Positions 33,138 through 41,141 of a DNA stretch of 64,000 nt are shown here, in pieces; positions within the stretch are counted from its first letter, which is position 1; each line of letters begins with the position of its first letter. The DNA is from Microbacterium excoecariae (GTDB taxonomy: Bacteria; Actinomycetota; Actinomycetes; Actinomycetales; Microbacteriaceae), in assembly GCF_011326725.1 (NCBI RefSeq), contig NZ_JAANCO010000001.1, forward strand, positions 2,351,430 to 2,415,429, in the 5' to 3' direction. Both the position numbers and the translations under genes were made by a program. The notes beneath the pieces were generated by a model. It was not told the origin of the DNA, searched no databases, and worked only from the letters and a program-made list of their open reading frames with translations.

Positions 33138-35194
33138 GACGCGGCTCCCTTCAGGCTGATGGCGAGGTGTCCGTACTCGTTGACGAGGAGCTCCTGGTCG
33201 CTGAAGAACACGGTGGTCGAGGTGCCCTCTTCGACGATCGCGGGGCCCGCGATCGTCTGCCGCGCGAGGAGGCTATGGCGGTCGTACACGGCCGCGTCGA
33301 CCCACGCATCGGTGGCGACGTCGAACAGGCGGCGCGAGGAGACGGCCTCCGGCGATCCGGACCCGGAAGCGATGCGCACGAGCGGCGGCTTCGGCTGCAC
33401 GCCGACGGCGCGCAGACGAACGGAGAGGATCTGGCCCGGCTCGTCCATCGCGTGGCCGTGGCGCGAGAGGTGCTGCGCGTTGAACGCCGCGAGGACGTCG
33501 GCCGCGGTGTCGCCCGGTCGGTACTCGACCGAGAGCGTGTGCTCCTGACCCCGGTAGCGCACGTCGAGGGTGCGGACGATGCGGCGGGCCTCCTCAGGGA
33601 CCTCCTGCCGGTCGAGGACCTCGGTGGCGCGGCCCTCGAGCTCGCGGAACGTGGACTCGAGGATGGCGAGCTCCTCGTCGTCTAGCGGGGCCAGCGCTGT
33701 GGCGGCGAACTCGAACTCGAGATCGCTCATGAGCATGCCGAACGCCGAGAACGCGGCGGGCACGGGCGGAACGAGCGCGGTGCGGATCCCCATCTCGCGC
33801 GCCAGCATGGGCGCGAGGAGCGGGCCGGCGCCGCCGAAGGCGAGGAGGGTGAACTCGCGCGGGTCGAGGCCGCGCTCAATCGTGATCTCGCGCAGGGCGC
33901 CGACGGTGCGGGCGACGAGGATCCGGAGGATGCTCGCGGCCGCGGCCGTCTTGTCGAGCCCGAGGGGGGTCGCCACGACGCGCTCGATGGCGTCGCGGGC
34001 CGCGTCGGCTGAGACCTGCATCTGGCCGCCGAGGAAGCGATCGGGGTCGAGGAAGCCGAGCGCGAACGCGGCGTCCGTCACGGTCGGCTCGGTGCCGCCG
34101 TTGCCGTAGGCGACGGGGCCCGGAACGGATCCTGCGGACCGAGGCCCGACCTTGAGGAGCTCGCCGTCCATCCACGCGATCGATCCGCCACCGGCGCCGA
34201 TCGTGCGGATGTCGAAGATAGGCAAGAGCAGCGGGAGGCCGTCGATCTCGGCCTCGTGCACCTCGCTCGGTTGCCCGTCGACGACGACGCACGAGTCAAC
34301 GCTCGTGCCGCCCACGTCGAACGACAGCACGTTCGGCAGGCCCAGCTCGCGGGCGAGGAACGTCGTCCCGACGACGCCGCCGGCGGGGCCGGAGAGCACG
34401 GTCGTCAGCGGCGCCTGCTTGGCAAGGTCGGCGGTCATGGCCCCGCCGCCCGAGCGCATGATGTGCAGCGGGGTCGCGAGTCCGCCCTCGGCGAGCTTGC
34501 CCTCCAGCGAGGCGATGTAGTCGTCCAGCACGGGGCGGATGTACGCGTCGAGCGCGACGGTGCTCGTGCGCTCGTACTCCCGGTACTCGCGCGTGAGGTC
34601 GCTCGAGAGCGACACGGCGGTGCCGGGGAAGGCCTCGCGCAGGATCCGGCCCGCAGCCTGCTCGTGGCGCGGATCCGCGTAGGAGTGCAAGAAGCACACG
34701 GCGATCGAGGACAGGCCGTGCTCCTCCACGAGGATGCGGCCCGCCTCGCGCACGGCGTCCTCGTCGAGCGGGACGAGCTCGCGGCCCTGCGCGTCGAGGC
34801 GGCCCGGCACGCCCAGGCGGTGGCGGCGCGGCACGAGCGGCGCGGGGCGCTGGTACTGGAAGTCGTACATGTGCGCGGCGGGGATCGCGGCGCGCGCGAT
34901 CTCGAGGAGGTCGCTGAAGCCCTCGTTCGTGATGATGCCGACGGCGGCGCCGCTGCGCTGCAGGATCGCGTTGAGGCCGAGCGTCGTGCCGTGCGCAAAC
35001 GACTCGATCTCCGCGATGTCGGCGCCCATGCCGTCGACGAGGCCCGTGATGCCCTCGAGCACGCCGCGGGCGGGCTCGGCAGGGGTCGTGGACACCTTGT
35101 GGACGGTGATGTCGCCGTTCGTCGTGTCGTACGAGATGGCGTCGACGAAGGTTCCGCCGATGTCGACGGCGACCTTGAGGCGGGGGTCGGTCAC
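33134..35194 (-). CDS. hyuA: Hydantoinase A/oxoprolinase alpha-subunit family protein
   Basis: 686 residues, full length for HyuA. The ASKHA nucleotide-binding fold is visible: VAVDIGGTFVDA (phosphate 1), LSGPAGGVVGT and LSFDVGGTSVDSC (second phosphate region), and FGGAGPLLA (adenosine motif). FAHGTTLGLNAILQR is also typical. The start is GTG 35194 with GGAG four bases ahead, overlapping the amidohydrolase stop (GTGA). Together with the B subunit it forms an ATP-dependent cyclic-amide hydrolase. This gives the operon two different ring-opening enzymes, since a zinc hydantoinase is encoded at its end. Confidence 0.92.
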   Translation of the reverse strand: MTDPRLKVAVDIGGTFVDAISYDTTNGDITVHKVSTTPAEPARGVLEGITGLVDGMGADIAEIESFAHGTTLGLNAILQRSGAAVGIITNEGFSDLLEIARAAIPAAHMYDFQYQRPAPLVPRRHRLGVPGRLDAQGRELVPLDEDAVREAGRILVEEHGLSSIAVCFLHSYADPRHEQAAGRILREAFPGTAVSLSSDLTREYREYERTSTVALDAYIRPVLDDYIASLEGKLAEGGLATPLHIMRSGGGAMTADLAKQAPLTTVLSGPAGGVVGTTFLARELGLPNVLSFDVGGTSVDSCVVVDGQPSEVHEAEIDGLPLLLPIFDIRTIGAGGGSIAWMDGELLKVGPRSAGSVPGPVAYGNGGTEPTVTDAAFALGFLDPDRFLGGQMQVSADAARDAIERVVATPLGLDKTAAAASILRILVARTVGALREITIERGLDPREFTLLAFGGAGPLLAPMLAREMGIRTALVPPVPAAFSAFGMLMSDLEFEFAATALAPLDDEELAILESTFRELEGRATEVLDRQEVPEEARRIVRTLDVRYRGQEHTLSVEYRPGDTAADVLAAFNAQHLSRHGHAMDEPGQILSVRLRAVGVQPKPPLVRIASGSGSPEAVSSRRLFDVATDAWVDAAVYDRHSLLARQTIAGPAIVEEGTSTTVFFSDQELLVNEYGHLAISLKGAAS

Positions 35195-36510
35195 TGGACT
35201 CCTCCGTTCGGGGCGGGGTTCGGGGCGATGGTCGCGGCGACGTCGAGGTCGCTGCGGACGAGGCGGCCGGCCTGGATGACCGTGCCGATAGTGCGGAGGG
35301 CCGAGACCGTGGCGGTCGGGTCTTCCTCGGTGATGACGAAGTCGGCGGCGAGACCCTCGCGGATGGACCCGAAGCGGTCCTCGGAGCGCAGCAGGCGCGC
35401 GGCCTCCCAGGTACCGGCTCGCAGGGCGGCGCCCGTGGGCAGGCCGGCCTGCTCGAGATACTCCATCTCCTTGACGGCGCAGGAGGTGCCGTCGTGCGGC
35501 TCGCCCGGCAGGTAGTCGGTGCCGGCGACGATGCGGATCCCGTCGCCGTCCAGCTCGTCGGGCGACGTGATGGCGCGGCCGAAGGCGCGCTGGATGCTCT
35601 CGAGGTGCTGGGGGTGCACCCGCTGGGCGAGCTCGATCTGCCACTCGGTGAAGCCGTGGTCGCGCATCCAGACGGGGCTGGAGGTGACCGAGAGCGTCGG
35701 CGTGAGGTAGGAGCGGTGCGCGGCCATCATCGACACCGTCTCCTCATCGAGGTCGTAGCCGTGCTCGAACGCGTTGATGCCGACCGAGATGGCCTCGCGG
35801 ATCGCCTCGCCGCCGCCCGCGTGGGCCGCGACGTACGTGCCCTGCTCGCGGGTGGCGCGCACGACGGCCGCCATCTCCTCGCGCGTCATCTGCGCGCCGT
35901 TGAAGGACTCGTCGGCGTGCGCGATGCCGCCCGTGATGAACACCTTGATGTGGTCGGCGCCGGCCTCGAGCTCGGTGCGCGCGGCCTTGAGGAACTCGTC
36001 GGCGCCGTCGGCGTACACGCACGCCATACCCTTGCCGTGCCCGCCGGTGATTCCGAGCGCGCGCCCGGAGGCGAGGATCCGCGGTGCCTCCATCCAGCCC
36101 GCGGCGACGGCCTTGCGGATCTCGATGTCGGCCTGGTTCTGCTCGTCCAGGGTGCGCACCGTGGTGACGCCGGCGTACAGCGCGTCCCGGGCCCGGCTCG
36201 CGCCGCGCAGGACGCTCTGCGCCGACGTCTCGGTGACGTCCGTGTCGTCGAACGGGTAGACGATCGTGAGGTGGGTGTGCACCGACACCAGGCCGGGCGC
36301 GAGGTAGCGGCCGCCGAGATCTACGACGGCGGCGCCCGCGGGCGCGGGCTGGTCGGTGACCGTGCGGATCACGCCGCGAAAGACCTCGACGTTCGCCTCC
36401 GAGACGCTCGTCCCGACGACGTCGACGACGCGGCCGCCGACGAGCCACAGCGGCTCGTCCGAGGCGGGCATGCCGGGGCGCGCCGACGGAATGTTTGTGT
36501 TGCGGATCAT
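35191..36510 (-). CDS. Metal-dependent amidohydrolase (prolidase/imidazolonepropionase-like)
   Basis: 439 residues. HxH ligands His78 and His80 (VSVHTHL), a probable carboxylated or bridging Lys in GADHIKVFITGG, His in VAAHAGG, FEHGYDL, and the Asp in IVAGTDY outline the TIM-barrel amidohydrolase site. The IKV-TGG and AHA-G patterns place it with the Xaa-Pro dipeptidase/imidazolonepropionase-like group, members of which cleave N-acyl or N-methylphosphonyl amino acids and related amides. In this operon it could deacylate the linear product of ring opening. ATGA overlap with the upstream oxidoreductase gene. Confidence 0.88.
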   Translation of the reverse strand: MIRNTNIPSARPGMPASDEPLWLVGGRVVDVVGTSVSEANVEVFRGVIRTVTDQPAPAGAAVVDLGGRYLAPGLVSVHTHLTIVYPFDDTDVTETSAQSVLRGASRARDALYAGVTTVRTLDEQNQADIEIRKAVAAGWMEAPRILASGRALGITGGHGKGMACVYADGADEFLKAARTELEAGADHIKVFITGGIAHADESFNGAQMTREEMAAVVRATREQGTYVAAHAGGGEAIREAISVGINAFEHGYDLDEETVSMMAAHRSYLTPTLSVTSSPVWMRDHGFTEWQIELAQRVHPQHLESIQRAFGRAITSPDELDGDGIRIVAGTDYLPGEPHDGTSCAVKEMEYLEQAGLPTGAALRAGTWEAARLLRSEDRFGSIREGLAADFVITEEDPTATVSALRTIGTVIQAGRLVRSDLDVAATIAPNPAPNGGVQ

Positions 36511-37673
36511 GCGGAGATCGCTTCCTTGCCCGCCGTCGCGAGCAGTCGTTCCGGTCCGAGGTCGCGTACGTCGACCTGCGGCGTCTCGCCGGTGACGGTC
36601 TCGGCGAGCGTGCGGGCCCAGAGGGGGGAGAAGGTGAAGGAATAAGTGCCGGTGGCGACGAGAAACCCCGTGAGGCCGGGAACCTCGCCGACGACGGGCA
36701 TCTCGTCGGGCGTGGCGGCCAGCGGACCGCTCCAGGCGCGGGAGAGGCCGAGCCCCGCCAGCTCTGGCACGACGCGCACCGCGTCGGCCAGGTTGCCGGC
36801 GACGTTCTCGTCGACGACGGGTGCTGGCTCGCCGAGGGTGAGCTGTCCGGCGGGCCAGCCGCCACCGATGACGACGCTGCCGGATCCGACCTGCTTCACG
36901 GACAGCCCGATGCCGATGTGCTGCACAAGGTGCGGCAGGAAACGCGGGGCGCGGACGGTCTCGAGCATCTGGATCGCAAGGGGCTCGAGCCGCAGCTCGG
37001 CTCCCGCGAGCTGCGTGACCCGGCCGGCCCACGGGCCCGCCGCGTTGACGACGACCGGCGCGGAGAAGTTCCCGACCGTGCTCCGGACCTCCCAGTCCTG
37101 TCCGACGCGCGCCAGCGCCGTGACGGGGGCGTTCGAGTAGACGCGGGCGCCTCGTTCCCGCGCCGCGCGCAGGTACGCGGGGGTGACGAGGAGCGAGTTG
37201 GCGTATCCATCGGCCGCGCACCACGTCGCGCCGAGCACCGACGGACCCAGCTGCGGGAGCGCGGCGCGCACGGCGTCGCCGTCGAGCACCTCGGTCTCGA
37301 TGCCGGCGGCGCGCTCCCACGCGGACTTCTCGTGGAGCGCCGCCAGGTCCTCGGGCGTCTCCGCGACGGTGAATCCGCCGCAGCGCACGACCTCGACGGG
37401 CCGGCCGAGGCGTTCCTCCACGCCCTCCCATAGGTCGCTCGCGACCTTCTGCAGCGGCACGAGGCGCGCGGCGTCGACCGCGATGCCCTGGCCGGGCCGG
37501 CGCGTGTGGATGGCCTGGATGTGGAGGTTGCCCGCCGTGGTGCCGGATCCCTGCCGGCCCGGCAGCGCGCGCTCGAGGAGCACGACGTCGAGGCCGCGGT
37601 CGGCGAGCTCGAACGCGGTGGCGGATCCGAGAACGCCTCCGCCAATGACGATGACGTCGGCGGTCTGGCTCAC
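36507..37673 (-). CDS. FAD-dependent amine/amino-acid oxidoreductase (DAO family)
   Basis: 388 residues. The dinucleotide-binding motif VIVIGGGVLGSATAFELA (GGGVLG at 11-16) and the later GFLVATGTYSFTFSPLWA, with an equivalent of the usual GxxxHG near the end, mark the glycine/D-amino-acid oxidase and sarcosine oxidase family. The His normally seen in that last motif is not evident (GTYSFTFSP), which may alter the site. The start is GTG 37673 (GTGA overlap with the DapA-like gene) or the adjacent GTG 37676. It would oxidise a primary or N-methyl amine to an imine, fitting sarcosine-like products of N-methylhydantoin opening. That role is inference. Confidence 0.88.
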   Translation of the reverse strand: MSQTADVIVIGGGVLGSATAFELADRGLDVVLLERALPGRQGSGTTAGNLHIQAIHTRRPGQGIAVDAARLVPLQKVASDLWEGVEERLGRPVEVVRCGGFTVAETPEDLAALHEKSAWERAAGIETEVLDGDAVRAALPQLGPSVLGATWCAADGYANSLLVTPAYLRAARERGARVYSNAPVTALARVGQDWEVRSTVGNFSAPVVVNAAGPWAGRVTQLAGAELRLEPLAIQMLETVRAPRFLPHLVQHIGIGLSVKQVGSGSVVIGGGWPAGQLTLGEPAPVVDENVAGNLADAVRVVPELAGLGLSRAWSGPLAATPDEMPVVGEVPGLTGFLVATGTYSFTFSPLWARTLAETVTGETPQVDVRDLGPERLLATAGKEAISA

Positions 37674-38644
37674 CACGTCGCGCGCTCCGCGATCACGGCC
37701 GCCTCGCGGTCGGCGGACAGGGGAAGCTCGCCGGCGCGGAGGATCGCGGCGATGTCGCGGATCGCCCCCGCGTCCGTGACCTCGAGCAGCGGCCGGCGCA
37801 CGCGGCCGGCGGGCTGACCCAGCAGTTCCATCGCGAGCTTGAGCTGCGAGATGGGGGAGGCAAAGCGTCCGCTGTAGTCGCCGGCGATCAGGCGTCCGCT
37901 GATCGCCTGGTACTTGTCGACCCAGAACCGCGCGAGGTCGAGGTTCCCGGCCAGCGCCGCCTCGTAGAAGGGCACGCCGTAGGGGGCCGCGACGCCGCCG
38001 CCATCGATCGCGCCGTCGCCCCCGAGGCCGGCCATGATCGCAAGACCCTTGCGGTGGCTCAGGCTGCCGAAGACGCGCACTCGCTCGGCGACCTCCTGGA
38101 CGGTCCCGACCATGGCGTTCCAGTCGCCCGTCGAGTCCTTGATCGCCGCGACGTTCGGCAGGTCGGCGAGGTCGGACATGAGCCCGGGGACCTGCGCGAG
38201 GTCGGCGGAGACACCGCGCGGCCAGTTGTAGACCATGAACGGCAGGGCGGTCGCGCCGCTGACCTCGCGGTAGAACTCCAGCGCCTCCGCGGGCGACGGG
38301 TGCACGTAGGGCGGCACCGTCGCGAGCGCGCCGTCGGCGCCCGCCGATTCCGCGTGCCGCGCGAGGGCGATGGCCTCGTCGGCGGTGGAGGCGGTGACGC
38401 CGATGACGACGGGGATCCGACCCGCGACCGCGTCGACCGCGACCTCCGCGACCTGGCGGCGCTCGGCCACGGACTGGCTGAACCACTCCCCCGTGCTGCC
38501 GTTGATGAGCACGCCGTGCACGCCCTGGCTCACGTACAGATCCATGAGCTGTCGGAGCCCCGGCTCGTCGACGGATCCGTCGGCGGCGAACGGGGTGGAG
38601 GCGGCGGGCCAGTAGCCCGACCACTCGACGTCGTGTCGGTTCAT
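37670..38644 (-). CDS. DapA-family class I lyase/aldolase
   Basis: 324 residues. The Schiff-base Lys169 (NVAAIKDSTGD), Tyr139 (FMVYNWP) and the INGSTGEW loop (49-53) identify the dihydrodipicolinate synthase superfamily, which also includes N-acetylneuraminate lyases, keto-deoxy-sugar aldolases and pyrroline-hydroxycarboxylate deaminase. Asn in YNWP and RG in PRGVS suggest a lyase or dehydratase rather than lysine biosynthesis. It is the first gene of a twelve-gene operon and overlaps the FAD oxidoreductase by four bases; this pair also occurs in hydroxyproline catabolism, but no epimerase or semialdehyde dehydrogenase is present here. GAGG lies five bases before ATG 38644. Confidence 0.88.
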   Translation of the reverse strand: MNRHDVEWSGYWPAASTPFAADGSVDEPGLRQLMDLYVSQGVHGVLINGSTGEWFSQSVAERRQVAEVAVDAVAGRIPVVIGVTASTADEAIALARHAESAGADGALATVPPYVHPSPAEALEFYREVSGATALPFMVYNWPRGVSADLAQVPGLMSDLADLPNVAAIKDSTGDWNAMVGTVQEVAERVRVFGSLSHRKGLAIMAGLGGDGAIDGGGVAAPYGVPFYEAALAGNLDLARFWVDKYQAISGRLIAGDYSGRFASPISQLKLAMELLGQPAGRVRRPLLEVTDAGAIRDIAAILRAGELPLSADREAAVIAERATW

Positions 38645-38682
38645 TGCTTCCTCTGGTCTCCCGCCGTGCGGCGAGCAATTCC

Positions 38683-38696
38683 TGCGATCGTTTGCA
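38683..38696. promoter_or_regulatory. LacI-type operator candidate near the hydantoin operon start
   Basis: TGCGATCGTTTGCA fits the LacI-family pattern TGC-NNN-CG-NNN-GCA. It lies 39 bases upstream of the DapA-like start, where bound repressor would block transcription. A second such site lies at 38847-38860. Confidence 0.55.
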
Positions 38697-38846
38697 TTAG
38701 TTTGAGGACACATTTGGCCGGAGCGCAAGGCGGAAACCAGGTTTTTCACCGCTCGAAACATGGTAGAAATGCGCCATTTCGACGCGCTTGCGCAGAACGC
38801 CGCAACCGTGGATCATCGTGTCGACGACACGTTCGAACGCTCAATA

Positions 38847-38860
38847 TGCATTCGATTGCA
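38847..38860. promoter_or_regulatory. LacI-type operator candidate near the lacI gene
   Basis: TGCATTCGATTGCA has the same TGC-CG-GCA frame as the site at 38683 (11 of 14 bases identical). It lies 66 bases upstream of the regulator's ATG, consistent with autoregulation or looping between the two sites 164 bases apart. Confidence 0.55.
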
Positions 38861-38925
38861 GACTGTTAGCGTGCACGTGTCGGCGCCGCGCGGACCACCC
38901 GCTGGCGCGTTGGGGAGGACCACAC

Positions 38926-39960
38926 ATGTCGATCACGCTGCGCGCGGTTGCGCAGGACGCGGGGGTCTCGATCAGCACCGCATCGCGGGCGCTGAACGGA
39001 TCTCCGCTCATTTCGCACGAAACCCGCACGCTCGTCGAGGGCTCGGCGCAGAAGCTGGGCTACCGCCCGAACCGCGCCGCCAGCGCGCTGCGCTCGAAGC
39101 GCTCGCGCCTTATCGGCCTCGTGATGAACAACCTCGTCAATCACTCCTTCCACACAATCGCCGAGGTCACCCAGCGCAAGGCCGCGAGCGAGGGCTATCA
39201 GGTCATCCTGTCCACGACGGGCGGCGACCCCGCCGCCGAGCAGGATCTCCTCCGCACCCTCTCCGACCACGGCGTCGATGGCACCCTGATTATCGGAAGC
39301 GGCCAGAACGCCGCGACGACCAACGGCTTCCTCGCCGACGGCATGGCGGTCGTCAACGTCATTCGGTCGTCACGAGACAGCCTCGCGCCGACGGTACTCG
39401 CGGCCGACCGCGACGGCGCCTTCGAGGCGACCCGCCACCTGGCCGGCCTGGGCCACCGACGCATCGGCTACATCGGCGGCGAGCCGACGTCGGATTCGGG
39501 GCGCGAGCGACATGCCGGCTACTCCGAGGCCCTCGAGGCCGAGGGCCTCGCGTACGACCCCGACCTCGTCATCCGCGGCCCCTTCACCCAGGACTTCGGC
39601 GCCGACGCCGCGCGCGAGCTTCTCGCCCGCCGTACGGGCATGACGGCGCTCTTCGCCGCCAACCACGAGGCCGTGTTCGGGGTTCTGCCCGTGCTTGCCG
39701 CGGAGCAGGTGCGGATCCCCGATGACCTCGCCCTCGCTTGCTTCGAGGACATGCCCCTGCTGCAGATGTGGCACCCGCCCGTGACCGTCGTCGACAACGG
39801 CGCGTCGGAGATCGCCGAGCTCGCCGTCGATCTCCTCCTGAACCAGATCGGCGCCCCCACCGATCCTGAAAACCTGCGGCGTCTCGCCCGCACCTACCGC
39901 GTGGGCGCGCGGCTCATAGAGCGCGCCTCCACGGCACCTCCCGTTACCCGAAAGAGCTGA
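38926..39960 (+). CDS. LacI-family regulator of the hydantoin/DapA operon
   Basis: 344 residues. The N-terminal LacI helix-turn-helix (TLRAVAQDAGVSISTASRALNGS) and hinge (YRPNRAASALRSKRSRLIGLV) lead into a periplasmic-binding-protein-like sensor. ATG 38926 has GGGGAGG eight bases ahead; longer upstream frames have none. Divergent from the twelve-gene catabolic operon, with LacI-like operators at 38683 and 38847, it is very probably that operon's regulator. The effector is presumably a pathway intermediate. Confidence 0.92.
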   Translation: MSITLRAVAQDAGVSISTASRALNGSPLISHETRTLVEGSAQKLGYRPNRAASALRSKRSRLIGLVMNNLVNHSFHTIAEVTQRKAASEGYQVILSTTGGDPAAEQDLLRTLSDHGVDGTLIIGSGQNAATTNGFLADGMAVVNVIRSSRDSLAPTVLAADRDGAFEATRHLAGLGHRRIGYIGGEPTSDSGRERHAGYSEALEAEGLAYDPDLVIRGPFTQDFGADAARELLARRTGMTALFAANHEAVFGVLPVLAAEQVRIPDDLALACFEDMPLLQMWHPPVTVVDNGASEIAELAVDLLLNQIGAPTDPENLRRLARTYRVGARLIERASTAPPVTRKS

Positions 39961-39966
39961 TTGATC

Positions 39967-40857
39967 ATGCCCGCCACACCAGTCGTTGTGACGATTTCCC
40001 AGCCCGACCTGGCTCACGCCGGCGTGCCGGTCGCGGATCGCCTCCGCGTGCACCCCTTCGATCACCCCGTCGTCGATGCCATGAACCTCGGCATCACGCG
40101 CGGCGACGGCATCTTCGAGACGGTCGGGATCCACCGCGGTCGGGTGCAGGGCGTTGAGGAGCACCTCGCGCGCTTCGCGCGTTCGGCGGCCATGCTCGAG
40201 CTGCCGGAGCCCGATCTGGAGGCCTTCCGCGCGGCCGTCGACCTCGGGGTGTCTCACCTGGGCGACGTCGAGGATGCCTACTGCAAGTACGTCTACACCC
40301 GCGGCATCGAGAGCCGGAGCTTCGAGCCCACCGGCTACGCCTTCATCGACGTCAACCCCGACTGGACGCGCGAGCGCACGGAGGGCATTGCCGCCGTCAC
40401 CCTTACGCGCGGGTACCCGCTCGACATCGCGCAGCGCGCCCCCTGGCTGCTGCAGGGCGCGAAAACCCTGTCGTACGCCGTGAACCGCGCCGTCCTGCGC
40501 GAGGCCGCCCGGCGCGACGCCGAGGACGTGATCTTCACCACCACCGACGGCTACGTGCTGGAGGGCCCGACCTCGACGCTGCTCCTCCGCTTCGGCGACG
40601 AGTTTGTCACGCCGACGCCCGAGCACGGCGTCCTCGTCGGCACCGCCCAGCTCGGCGCCTTCGAGTACCTCGCCTCGCACGGCCACCGCACCACCTACCG
40701 CGACGTGCGAGTCGAGGAGCTGGCCGAGGCCGACCAGCTCTGGCTGACGAACAGCCAGCGTCTCGCTGCCCCTCTCCGCCGCCTCGACGGCCGCGAGTTC
40801 CCCGTCGACCGCACCTTTACCGCCGGCCTGAACACCTTCCTTCGCGTCCGCAGCTGA
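39967..40857 (+). CDS. Class IV PLP-dependent aminotransferase
   Basis: 296 residues. Fold-type IV marks are the catalytic Lys166 (GAKTLSYAVNR) and the EGPTST segment of the cofactor-phosphate region after VIFTTTDGYVL, with GITRGDGIFET near the N-terminus. The family comprises branched-chain aminotransferase, D-amino-acid aminotransferase and aminodeoxychorismate lyase; the sequence alone does not decide. ATG 39967 is used although a TTG at 39961 is in frame. It lies six bases after lacI and so is co-transcribed with the regulator. Moving an amino group to or from the product of the FAD oxidase or DapA-like lyase is a reasonable role. Confidence 0.88.
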   Translation: MPATPVVVTISQPDLAHAGVPVADRLRVHPFDHPVVDAMNLGITRGDGIFETVGIHRGRVQGVEEHLARFARSAAMLELPEPDLEAFRAAVDLGVSHLGDVEDAYCKYVYTRGIESRSFEPTGYAFIDVNPDWTRERTEGIAAVTLTRGYPLDIAQRAPWLLQGAKTLSYAVNRAVLREAARRDAEDVIFTTTDGYVLEGPTSTLLLRFGDEFVTPTPEHGVLVGTAQLGAFEYLASHGHRTTYRDVRVEELAEADQLWLTNSQRLAAPLRRLDGREFPVDRTFTAGLNTFLRVRS

Positions 40858-40940
40858 CCGACACAATCCGGCAGCCGCACGGCGCCCAGCATCCCCGCGC
40901 TGACGGCACCCCCGGCGGGCTTATACAGCGCCTCACCCCC

Positions 40941-41020
40941 GGTGCACTCAAGCCCCACGGCACCTCTGGCGGATCGACGCCCCACGGCACGCCCTGCGCC
41001 CCCGGGTGCACTCAAGCCCC
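40941..41020. repeat. Direct repeat of GGTGCACTCAAGCCCC
   Basis: The 16-mer occurs at 40941-40956 and 41005-41020, 64 bases apart, with CACGGCAC-like spacers between. It lies in the 284-base gap between the aminotransferase and the DUF222/HNH gene, which otherwise holds no recognisable gene. The second copy runs into a hairpin. Confidence 0.6.
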
Positions 41021-41039
41021 GCAGCACCCCCGCGGGGCT
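41015..41039. terminator. Putative terminator hairpin between convergent genes
   Basis: AGCCCCGC (41015-41022) pairs perfectly with GCGGGGCT (41032-41039) around a nine-base loop. It lies between the aminotransferase and the convergent DUF222/HNH gene. No T tract is present. Confidence 0.45.
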
Positions 41040-41141
41040 CGAGCCGCACGTCGCCCCCGACGCCCACCGCACGCACCGGTCCGTCCTTGACGGGCCCGCG
41101 CCTGACGGCACCGGCCCGACTCCCCCACCGAACACCCCCGC

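Noticed and set aside
36507..38644. Hydroxyproline catabolism from the adjacent DAO oxidase and DapA-like lyase
   Set aside because: No hydroxyproline epimerase or alpha-ketoglutarate semialdehyde dehydrogenase is present, and the pair sits in an operon of cyclic-amide hydrolases.
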